Below, piece after piece: positions 12,008-22,421 of a stretch of DNA of 64,000 bases. How positions within the stretch are numbered: position 1 is the stretch's first letter; every line of letters starts with the position of its first letter. The DNA comes from Ophiodon elongatus. Taxonomy: Eukaryota > Chordata > Actinopteri > Perciformes > Hexagrammidae. A program made the translations under genes and the position numbers. Under the pieces are notes generated by a model that was not told where the DNA came from, did no database searches, and saw nothing but the letters and a program-made list of their open reading frames with translations. The stretch spans positions 1,448,001 to 1,512,000 of the forward strand of contig JACSYO010001494.1 in assembly GCA_016806645.1 (NCBI GenBank), written 5' to 3'.

Positions 12008-12070
12008 TGGCACCGCTCCTATAATACCCACTTCCGTCTTCAGATTGAGTCGCTGTGTTTTGCTCTCCAT
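12008..12070 (-). pseudogene. SLC7 variable exon remnant D' (first ~20 codons only)
   Basis: ATG at 12070 followed by MESKTQRLNLKTEVGIIGAV, then homology jumps at about 12008 to sequence that in unit G lies beyond the exon (about 5570-5640). Roughly 0.9 kb holding the rest of the exon and its donor was therefore deleted. The upstream 450 bp, including the promoter-like module, is still well matched to unit G. Confidence 0.8.
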
Positions 12071-12240
12071 TTTTCGAGAGCTGCTGTCTCTTCAAAGACA
12101 TAATGGATGTACTATGCAATATAAAACTAGCAGTAGATTTACAGTTAACTGTTGGGGACCTGAAATGACCCTTTCACCCCTGAGAAAAGTGTGGCTTATC
12201 TATTTGATCTGGCTTGAAACAGAGTTTCCATTACAGGAGG

Positions 12241-12285
12241 CAGTGCCAAGATGTGACTATGTGATAAATAGTCCGCAGACTGCAG
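12241..12285 (-). promoter_or_regulatory. Orphan promoter module of deleted unit D'
   Basis: Same block as at B, E and G (CTGCAGTCTG, ACTATTTATC, CACATCTTGGCACTGCC), although the exon it served is reduced to about 20 codons. The leader donor is altered. Confidence 0.4.
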
Positions 12286-13350
12286 TCAAACTCTATTTTC
12301 TTAAATCTCCTGAAGCCATTTGATTAATCTACTGGGTTTGGTGGTGGTGAAGGTTTACTCCATTCATTATTTAACACAACTAGGTACGATGTGTCCAAAA
12401 GATTGTTTTGGCTGAAACCAGTTATCTTTTATGTCAAATCTTGTGTGGCCAGCATAAAATAGGGAAGCCCTTCAAACTCAATGCAATCAGAATGTCAAAG
12501 TCAATTTTAGGGATTGCTAGAAGATCAGTAGCTCCCTGACTTACTGAAGGGCATAGCAAAGATTGTGTATGTCAGATATTAAATAGTTTTTCCTGAAAAC
12601 ATGTTTTTAGTGAAATAAGTTCCAAAGTTTTGGCAACAGACTTGCAATGTTGCCAGAGGTTTTGCTGTAAGGTAGTATCACAAGAGAATGGAGCAAGTCA
12701 GACCAAATACAACCACCAACGAAATCTTCCCTCCTTGTTAATTCTACTCCTTAAACCCATAGAGAGGGATGCACTACAACAGGAACGTATACTTGCACCA
12801 AAGTTTTGTTTTAAAGAAGTTTTGCAAAGGGACAGGAAGCATCAGCGTAACTAGAACACAACCAATTTCGAAACCCATCGGCTATCGGTCTAACGACCAA
12901 TACTGTAAGCCTCTGTGGGCAAGAGGCTATATTTCGGGGGTTCTGGTCTAGCCAGCAGATATCAGAAAACTCAGAAAATGTGAAAACATGCTTTTTTTCC
13001 TTAAAACCTTTCTGTGATCTTGGTTGTTGCTATATTACTACACGTTATATTCACTGCAAACATATGACAACAACACTGGCAGATTAGAGATTATCGTCCA
13101 GCTCTTTATTCCAAACTCACATCTCATCTCATGCAATCCCTTATCTGGATATGACTATTCTTGTATCAAAACAGCAGAGGCAACTCCATTCATTTCCCAA
13201 CAAAATCAATAAACAGAATAACAAGAAAGATGTAAGATCTTGATTACAGATCTACAGTCTACGTTGATTGCATAAGTATTTACTCTCTCTATTTGCCAAC
13301 AGCATACATGTATTCTTAAACTGATGATTAGTGAACAGTGAAACTCTTAC

Positions 13351-14049
13351 TTCTGGTTTCTTCAGCTCCTCAGTTAGATAATTCAAAGTGTTCCAACCAT
13401 CATAAGACCACAAGCCCTGATAGAAAGCAATGCCAATGGAGCTGACATCAACATTTGTTCCCTCGAAGGAGTTATCAAAGTTTTCAGTGTGTCCTTGGAA
13501 AAGCATCACAACACCTCCCAATATGATCACAGCCAGTGCCAGCAGTTTGACTACCATGGAAACCACCTGAATGGCGGTGGCCAAGCGGACGCTGAGACAG
13601 TTGACTATGGCCACCACCATAATAACTCCTGCAGCCACGCACTTTACCACAACTTGTGGAGGGATGCATCCGCTGTAAAAGGGGGCCACGACATATTCAG
13701 CAAAACTCAGTGCAATTCCTGTGGCACTGGCAGGCCTCATGACAATAATGAAGCTGAAGACAAACATAAAGGCCACCACTCTCCCTGCTGTCCGCAGCAT
13801 GTAGATATATTCCGCTCCAGACTCTGGTATGACTGTGCCCAGTTCCGCATAGCAGAGCCCCCCAAGCATGGCTATCAACCCACATAAAGTCCATATAACA
13901 AAGCTGGCCCCGGGGCTGCCGATGGCAGACAGCACAAACTGGGGCGAGATGAAAATCCCGGATCCTATCATGGTTCCAGCAATGAATGACATCGCTCCTA
14001 TAATCCCCACTTCCCTCTTCAGATTGAGTCTCTGTGTGTCACTCTCCAT
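13351..14049 (-). CDS. SLC7 variable first coding exon C (233 codons)
   Basis: ATG at 14049 (MESDTQRLNLKREVG), chosen because it aligns with the starts of the other copies; an in-frame ATG 17 codons upstream is unlikely to be used. Donor GAA-gtaaga after 13351, phase 0. TM6 is SYDGWNTLNYLTEEL, with Asp at 217 as in human b0,+AT. Cys128 is present. The body is nearly identical to G, but the first codons resemble B (MESD) and the DNA upstream of the ATG differs from the B/E/G promoter module, suggesting a mosaic origin. Confidence 0.87.
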
Positions 14050-14989
14050 CGTTTGAGAGCTGCTGAGTCTTGTCAGGCATTCACAGTGGACACTGGACAC
14101 TCAGAGATCTGGCTGTAGATGAACTGCTAAATGTTGGTTAATGTGAAAGCTATGTTCACAACAGGAAGTAAATTCACCTTTTAATAGCCACTAAACCAAG
14201 GCGTAGCCTTCAACTTTGCTCATGACTTCAGGCTGTCGTCACAGATAATCATGCTTTCCCTTTTTACAGCAAAGCTTCCTTGATATTTCTTTGTGTCTAA
14301 ATCAGTAGTAGGTACATTTTTCATAAGTTTATCTCCAAAAAAAATGAAAGAAATCTTTAAAATACTGCTTATTCCGATTGCAAAAATAGATGTTCAATTA
14401 GTTTGAACCTGTGTGTTATTAGAGAGCAAATATTTGAACGTCACTTTTGGCCAATTATGACAGCCCTACTCAACTGACCAGACAAGTTCCCCAACTGCAT
14501 TTGTTTCATTCAGGAATTTGAATGCTCCTTTTCCCACTTTAATGTGAATGGTCTGTGTTAGAGGTCCCATCATACAGGGGAATAAATACATTTGTACAGA
14601 TGGCAAACACTAACAAATGAATAATAGATCAATAATGACTAACATATCACTTACACCAAATTTTAGTACTGTAAATTCTTTGCTGATAGTTTAATGTCAC
14701 CAGGGGATCCACCTGATATTTAATATCAATATGAGGTTTCTCTGAAAAATGGCAAAAATGAACCCACAGTTTGTTGATGTTACAAAAGCTGTGGAAGCCT
14801 GAGACATCATCAGCCTAATTGACACAAGTTGGCACGCCTGGTGTTTATTTGATATGGTTTTCTGACAACAAACTGCTCCTAATGGCAGTTCTAAAGCACT
14901 GCCAGTGTGATATTTTATTGTAGCCGTACTCTCTTAAGTTTGGGACACATGTATGAAAAGTGCTTTTCACCTCAACTGACTCCCATTAA

Positions 14990-15790
14990 TGGGAAGCAGC
15001 AATGGTTCCGCTTCAAGCTCCTTCTGGATGACAAGTTCCTCACGCTACCACTAGAGAGAGCCCAACCCCTCTGTGAGGGAAAAGTCATTGTGGCCTCATG
15101 TATCAGTGATTCACTCTTTTGGTCACAACCCGAAGCTCATGTTCATAAGTGAGTATTGGATTTAAAAATTGACTGGTAAATTGAAAGCTTTGCCTTGAGT
15201 GTCAGCTCCCACTTCACTAACACTATTCAGTACAACACCTGCATCATTGCCAAATCTCTAACAATGTGCCGTCAGTTTTCTATTTCACCCTCACTTGAGT
15301 GCAAGAGGACCCAAATATATTTGAACTCCTTTGTTCAAGCACCTACTCATCCCAACCTGCCCTTTTCGAGCAGAATACCATGGGCTCCTACTTGGAGGTG
15401 CTCAATCTCTTTCCAGCCACTTCCCACTGCCTGCCATCATCCTAAGGTGCAGTGGAATTCAAGGTCTGATGAAGCCAGTAAAAATAAATGATCTGCATAA
15501 AGAAGAGATGCAATCCCGAGATCCTATACCAGGCACTATTTGCCCCTCTGCTGTGCCAAGAGTTATGTCCATGTAAATAACAAACAAAACTGGTGATATG
15601 GCACAACGTTGGCTTAGTGCAGCATCCACAGGGAATACATCAGCTTCTTGCTAATAATTAGGAAACAGCTTGCACTCCAGTTATACAAGGACCAGACAGA
15701 ATGTTTGAGGATCGGTTTCTCTGCACCCAAGATGCCGATTCATAGGGGTTGGAATCACTTTCAATCCAGCCATTGGCATTTCACCTTGGG
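14990..15790 (-). mobile_element. Decayed LINE reverse-transcriptase fragment between SLC7 exons B and C
   Basis: The + strand reads as the antisense of a very common fish non-LTR retrotransposon. It has the CATGTTCATAAGTGA block, the TTTGAACTCCT block, the AAATGATCTGCATAAAGAAGAG block (antisense of the FADD catalytic region) and the TCCATGTAAATAACAAACAA block. Many frameshifts are present, so no protein is made. Clade (L2/CR1/Rex-like) is not certain. It lies in the intron that exons A and B would need to splice across. Confidence 0.6.
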
Positions 15791-15801
15791 AGACGTTACC
15801 A

Positions 15802-15937
15802 ATTCAACTCAATTCAATTCAATTTATTTTGTATAGCCCAAAATCACAAATTTGCCTCAGAGGGCTTTACAATCTGTACACATACGACATCCTCTGTGAC
15901 CTCACATCGGAAGAGGAATAAACCTTTTTGCCTACCA
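15802..15937. mobile_element. Short retroposon insertion (LINE/SINE 3' tail) with 5-bp target duplication
   Basis: About 136 bp starting with repeated AATTCAA and containing the fish repeat block TTATTTTGTATAGCCCAAAA. TACCA flanks it on both sides (15797-15801 and 15933-15937). The paralogous site near 8600 is uninterrupted, giving a filled/empty pair inside the window. Confidence 0.7.
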
Positions 15938-16498
15938 AGGGCTATAGTCCACGGCATCATGTCTCCCAGTATCACATGGTCCCACAAACCCCTACACCAC
16001 AATAAGGGAGCAATTTCCAGAAGAAATACAAAGTAAACTAATAATTAAACTAATATTTTTTTATATGCCCTGTGAGACAACAGGTTCCACCTTACAAAGA
16101 GCTCCCCGAGGCACTTCTGTCATCGGATGAGTTTTTGCAGTAACTGATTAAAAGGCAATGGTAATCTTTTTCAATTAACAAATGTGTGTTAACAAGGATT
16201 TGTCGAGATCCTAAATGACTGCATACAGTTCTTTGCGCAAGATTGTTACTATAGCCACACACTAACAGTATACTTTGGGAAAGCCATATCTGCCTTAAAC
16301 CAAAAATCTTGCTGAGTAGATCTGGATGTGTACTGTTGTGCCATATTATGTATTATTGTCTGACATGTACAGCCCTGTGGTGAAAGAAATGTCCTCTTGG
16401 TTACAATCAAGTCTAAACGTTTAAAGTCTATCTCTTGATGATAGTAACTCTTGAGCATGACAGTTCATTGTAAAAACAGAAATCAGTGAAACTCTTAC

Positions 16499-17197
16499 TT
16501 CTGGGTGTTTCAGCTCCTCAGTTAGATAATTCAAAGTGTTCCACCCACCATAAGACCACAAGCCCTGATAGAAAGCAATGCCAATGGAGCTGACATGAAC
16601 ATTTGTTCCCTCGAAGGAGTTATCAAAGTTCTCAGTGTGTCCTTGGAAAAGCATCACAACACCTCCCAATATGATCACGGCCAGTGCCAGCAGTTTGACT
16701 ACCATGGAAACCACCTGGATGGTGGTGGCCAAGCGGACGCTGAGACAGTTTACTGCGCTCAGCAACATGATAGCTGCTGCAGCGACCAACTTCAACACCA
16801 ATTGTGGAGGGGTGCATCCGCTGTAAAAGGGGGCCACGACGTATTCAGCGAAACTCAGTGCAACTCCTGTGGCACTGGCAGGCCTCATGACAGCGATGAA
16901 GCTGAGGACAAACATAAAGGCCACGACTCTCCCTGCTGTCCGCAGAATGTAGATAAACTCTCCTCCAGACTCTGGTATGACTGTGCCCAGTTCAGCATAG
17001 CAGAGCCCCGCCAGCATGGCTATCAATCCACATAAAGTCCATATAACAAAGCTGGCCCCAGGGCTGCCGATGGCAGACAGCACAAACTGGGGCGAGATGA
17101 AAATCCCGGATCCTATCATGGTTCCAGCAATGAATGACACCGCTCCTATAATCCCCAGTTCCCTCTTCAGATTGAGTCTGTCTGAGTCGCTCTCCAT
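16499..17197 (-). CDS. SLC7 variable first coding exon B (233 codons)
   Basis: ATG at 17197 (MESDSDRLNLKRELG), donor GAA-gtaaga after 16499, phase 0, uninterrupted. GTMIGSGIF, Cys128 in PFYSGCTPPQ, and SYGGWNTLNYLTEEL with Gly217 as in LAT-type transporters. Downstream lies a LINE fragment, not constant exons. Upstream is a copy of the promoter-like module also found at E, G and D'. Confidence 0.87.
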
Positions 17198-17350
17198 TGT
17201 CTCACTGCTACTGTGTCCTCAAAATCATTTACAGTGGATGCAAGACATGTACTATCAGTCACCTGAAATTACACTTTATACTAGGGCAAGGCGTGGCATG
17301 GCACTTTTCTTCTATGATCTGGCTTGAAAGGGAATACCCATTACAGAAGG

Positions 17351-17405
17351 CAGTGCCAAGACATGATCATCAAAACTGAATATAAATAATCTCCAGACTG
17401 CAGCC
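17351..17405 (-). promoter_or_regulatory. Putative promoter module upstream of variable exon B
   Basis: Minus strand: CTGCAGTCTGGAG, TTATTTATATTCAG, then ATGTCTTGGCACTGCC. It has a 10 bp longer spacer than the E and G modules; the leader after it diverges. Confidence 0.4.
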
Positions 17406-18858
17406 AAACAACTGACTTAAAATATCTCCAAATGTAACCACAATCCACGTAAACCTGTGAGGCGAGAAAGCACAAAGACTCCGGAGAAGAAGTAGAGTTA
17501 ATGCGCGTTAATGGTGCATGAATTCATATAGAAAGATATAACACAGCTTTAACGATGTGTCCAAAAGATTGTTTGGTTTGAAACCAGTTCTATTTTATGT
17601 CAAATCTCGTGTGGCCAGTATAAGACAGACTTGCCATTCCTCCCAATCATGGTCAAACTCATTGCAATCAGAATGTCGGAGTCGATTTTAGGGTTTGCTT
17701 GAAGCTCAGTAGCTCCCTAACTTACTGAATGGCATGGCAACGATTGTGTATGTAAGACATGGCACTGATTTATCTGGAAACAAGTCTTTGGTGAAATATG
17801 TTCCTTGATCACAGTTAAAACCGCTCAGGACTTGAAACCTAGATCGACTAAATTCATGCCGTTCTGAACTGATGCCTCAAAAGAAACCACAGATGTGCAA
17901 GGAGCAGTTTGAGTCAGTGCAGGCAGCAGACTCCAAAGGATGGTCACCCTGATGGCATTTGTTATTTGATATCAGCACAGCCCTTCTCTTTCCCAATAAC
18001 CCATCCTTGGCAGTTAGTTAGCATTACTACTTGTCCAGCTTAACCAGGCATGCCTTCCAAAGAGAGAAATTACTGTTTTGTGCCAGTGCTATAGGCAAGT
18101 CAACAAAACGTTCTCCAATTTTTGATAACTGCTCCTTAGCGTAGGCCTCAAACAACCCCTTAGCTACAAATTACCCACCACGCTTAAACTTACTCATCTT
18201 TTTTTTTGTTGCATGTGTTCTTGTGGATAAACTTAACTTTAATTCAGTGTCTCTTTGCACCTGGGTGAGAATAGTCACATGGCAGCTATTTAGCTATTTA
18301 CACAAGGCCAGGTTTATTAAATGCTACTTAATTTAGCAATTGTTAGCCAGCCGAAAGATTTAGTAACAGTGGTAAAATAGTAGTCGTAGTATAATAGTAA
18401 AGTTGTAGTAAAGAGCAACAACGTATGTTTTGGGAGTAGGTTGTGGTGGAGGAATGAGTCAAACACAGACATTTCACCCACAGGTGCTGGGTGCGAGTAC
18501 TGTGAGAAGCCTGTTTTTAAACTTTGCTGACTCATTATTTTCAGTTTTCAGCCGCAGTTGGTTAGATTTAAGTTTACAACATTGATCGAAAGTATCATCT
18601 ACACTCTTAGCTCGAGTGGGTAAATAACATTGTTGTAAACATGGACAATTTTCTCATAAACATTCCACAGTTTTTCACCTCTGAGAAAACATTTATTACT
18701 TTATTTCTTTAGGGGAATTCTACAGGGGACAGCCAGTGCCAAAATCTCAGATTCACATCGATGGATTACTCATTGGTCCTCCATAATAACTTTAATGAGA
18801 TAACACGAACACGATAACGCTGAGATAGTTCCAATGAAACCCCATAGATTTGACTCAC

Positions 18859-19557
18859 CTCTGGACGTTTTAACTCTTCAGTAACATAATTCAGATTGTT
18901 CCAGCCATCATAGGACCACAGTCCCTGGTAGAAAGCAATACCAATCGGATTGATGGCCAGATTTGTGTTCTCAAAGGAGTCTTCAAAGTTTTTAGTGTGC
19001 CCTCTGATGAGCATCACCAAACCTCCTATTATAATGACTGCAAGTGCCAGAACTTTGACCACCATAAAAAACACTTGGACTGACATTGAAAAGCGAACAT
19101 TAAGGCAGTTCACCGTGGCGAGCACTACAATTGCAACCGCCGCCACGCACTTCACCAGCAGCACCGGAGGAGGGCAGTCTAGGTAGAAAGGAGCCACGAC
19201 GTACTGAGCAAAACTCAGCGAGATGCCAGCAACGCCAGCAGGTCTCACAAATAACACAGAGCTGAAGATCAACATGAAGGCGACGACTGGCCCCGAAGTC
19301 CTGAGGATGTAGATGTACTCCCCCCCGGATTCTCTTATGACGGTGCCCAGCTCAGCGTAGCAGAAAGACGCCATTATCACCAGTAAACCACAGCACGCCC
19401 ACACAACCAGGCTGGCTCCAGGGCTGCCGATGGTGTAGAGCACCGTCTGAGGGGACATGAAGATCCCAGATCCAATCATTGTCCCTCCAATGAGGGACAC
19501 GGCTCCCACCAGCCCTACTTCCCGCTTCAGGTTCAGCTTCTGTGTCGTGTCGTCCAT
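18859..19557 (-). CDS. SLC7 variable first coding exon A (233 codons), distal end of the array
   Basis: ATG at 19557 (MDDTTQKLNLKREVGLVGAV), donor GAG-gtgagt after 18859, phase 0. GTMIGSGIFMSPQ, Cys at 128 (FYLDCPPPV), and SYDGWNNLNYVTEEL with Asp217. It is the most distant copy from the constant exons (about 15 kb) and belongs with D to a separate subtype (MDD start, RESGGEYIYILRTSG). No further copy lies between it and utp25. Confidence 0.87.
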
Positions 19558-20596
19558 AGTTCCTGTCCGGCACCTTTAGCAATGGAGGATCCACCATAAT
19601 TATGCGGCCAAAGTCACTCTTGCAGCAACTCGGGGAGTTAATAATTACGTGGTTGGGTGTATTTAATGAAGCCGGTTTGGCTTTGTACCTTATCTTTTTT
19701 TTTTTTTTTTTTTTTAAAGGGGAGAACTTGTGCTGTTGGCCATATCTTTGTTGTTGTTTTAGGAGGTTAGAGTTGCAGAACACCCGAGTAAGCTGGACCC
19801 AGAGGTGAACAAATCAGAGCTGTGAGATCTTCTCTCTCTTGTTATCACCAACGGACACAGCTTGTGTTTGTGTTTCACCTCCACACCACTCACACAGACA
19901 GACCTCATTTGTATTTTAGCATTTCATGTTTAATTAAAAACATTTTGCAGGACATTTTTGTGAGATTGTGTGGCAGAGCATTAGCCCTATAAACTCTTAA
20001 CTTCCTCTGGCTTAAAACTTCCCAAAATACTTAATCAGATAACGCACCAATGATTCATTTTAAAACACTTATATTTTGGGTATGCCACTATACCAACGGC
20101 CATAAAAAACAGATTTTTATCATAATTTTAGCACTTCAGCACCTTCAGAACAGGTATTGCTACAAATATGAACTCTTACCAAATAATAAGGAAAATAAGG
20201 AAATATATATACTTTATGACAAATCTGGAAACACACATGCAACCAGTGAGAGATGCTCATAAAGCACATAACGATGTTTTTATGAGCTCTTCACTCTGTG
20301 GCTTGATGTTTCTGGGCGGCTTCCCCACTACAACACATCAAACAAAGCCCATAAACATGGTTTTCCTTATGCTTATTGTCCAAAATATAATGGAAAGCAT
20401 TCTTCCCAAGGCGGTACACTTTTCTCATGTCAAACCAGTTACCCTGCGATGTGTCACGTGGCAATCCACGATCACAGACCTGCATTCAACATCTTTCTAG
20501 TTACACTCAATCCAGGGTCTTCCTCCTGTGACAATGCACAGTAGATATCTCCCATGGTTTCATGAAGTGGTCCCTCTTTTATCTTGCCCGCCTCCA
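19558..20596. other. Interval between SLC7 exon A and the 3' end of utp25
   Basis: Contains the presumed exon A promoter (HNF1-like site, poly-T run at about 19694-19715) and AT-rich DNA that includes the utp25 3' UTR. No gene supported. Confidence 0.5.
19637..19648 (-). promoter_or_regulatory. HNF1-like palindrome upstream of variable exon A
   Basis: GTTAATAATTAC, 11 of the first 11 positions of the HNF1 consensus GTTAATNATTAAC, 80 bp upstream of the exon A start codon. HNF1 factors drive kidney and gut brush-border transporters. The homologous flank of pseudogene D has lost this segment. Binding is inferred only. Confidence 0.35.
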
Positions 20597-22329
20597 TCAG
20601 GAAGCTTTATCTTCCCCTCCTGTAACAAAGAGGTGGACAGGCTTGTTGGAGTGCAGCATCTGTCCAGCTCGCTGGGCTCCCGTGACGGCAGCTAACTTGT
20701 GAGCGTCGTAGCGAGAGTAGAGGGCAGAGCAGGTCCAGCTGGCCTCCTCCCCTCGACCCCCCGCTGCCAGCATGTTACACACCTCGCTGTAGAAGTGGGG
20801 GAAGGAGGGTATTCCATAAAATATCAGGTTCTGGATCCCTTTGATGGTGTACCTAAAAAAGAAGAAGTGAGAGGTCAGAGTTTCTGCCGGAATCACCGAT
20901 TTATATTCAAGACTTATTAAGACCATTCTAATAGCACATATGATGTCCTTTAATACCCGTTACACAGACATCCCAGCCATAGTATGGAAGTATGATGGAA
21001 AACCAGTAGACATGATATGGTCGAGAACAATGACGTATATTTTCAGTTCTGATTATTACTTTATACTGCTGATTATTGCTATACACTATTTTGATAACTC
21101 CACAAAAAAGGATTAAACAGCATCCTGTGTGTAAAACTCTTAATTGTGTAATGTCTCCCAGCAGCCTCCAATCTGATACAAAAACATTATATAAACTTAC
21201 AATATTGCCTATGGTAGTTCATATTATATTTTTTTTACATTCGTAGGCTCTTTTCCTTTAGAAAGGTTTGAAGAATTAAATTCTCATTTGAAGAACAATT
21301 TCAGCCTAAATACATCTGTGTGTTTTATGTATCAATAAACTACAATAAAGATGCTACAGTGTATGGCTACTCATGTCACGGGACATTAATAAACCAAAGA
21401 AAAAGGGCTTGAATGCTGACTTCACAAAAAACCTGAAGTGATAGCTCTAACTTTTGAACTCTGTAAAAGGGATATCTGTATCCTTCGGGTTATCGCAATT
21501 GGTGACATGTTAACTCTTAAAAAGGTAATAAAGACTCTTTAAGGGCTTTACTAATCAATAATCACCAGAATGCTCATCATACTCATTCATTTGTATTTAT
21601 GGCTGGCCTTCCACTAAACAACCATTGTCTTTCAGCAAGAAAAAGAGTTAAAACGTACTGACCTCTTGTAGAAGTGGAAGCGTTCGGTGAAGAGCAGGAA
21701 CTGGATATCCCCTTTCTCGAAGAAGTGTCTGGCTCGGGACACCTCTGACTTGGTGGAATACTCGCAGATGCTGGTAAAGTTGATCTCCTCTTTCTTCATG
21801 TAGTTGCGCAACCGGATGTAGTCGAAGTAAGACGGGATGTAGATCAGCGTGTGGGACATAACCGAGTCCCTGTACTGAGGCAGCACTTTATCTACAAAGA
21901 ACTGAAACCTACAGGCAGGATGGGGAACAGCGGAAATAAACTTCATTGGGATCAACCAAGCATTTGTCAAGATCCCATGATCTGTTGCATATAATTCTTA
22001 TTTGTTTTTCTAAACGTATTTAGACCTTGATTTAAATAATGAAACTTGCATAAAAGGAAAGCAATGTGATAATATCATGAAAACAAGGGTTTTTACAAAA
22101 AACACAAAGGAGCGGAATATTACTGTTTAAAGTCGACATGAAATGAAAAATACATTTTTAACCCTTTTAGATAACATCCCAGGTCATATTTTGCACCTAT
22201 TTAAAAATATATACAAAATAATCTATAAAAAATAAGTGTGTGTAGAGTGAGCTTATGCAAGCTCGTCCCAACCAATAATATCATGACATCCATCCACCAC
22301 TCAATCTGCAACTCTTAGCGACAAGACAG

Positions 22330-22421
<92 letters not shown>

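Noticed and set aside
14058..14100. Upstream ATG giving a 17-residue extension of exon C.
   Set aside because: The extension (MSSVHCECLTRLSSSQT) has no counterpart in the other five intact exons, and the MESD start aligns with them.
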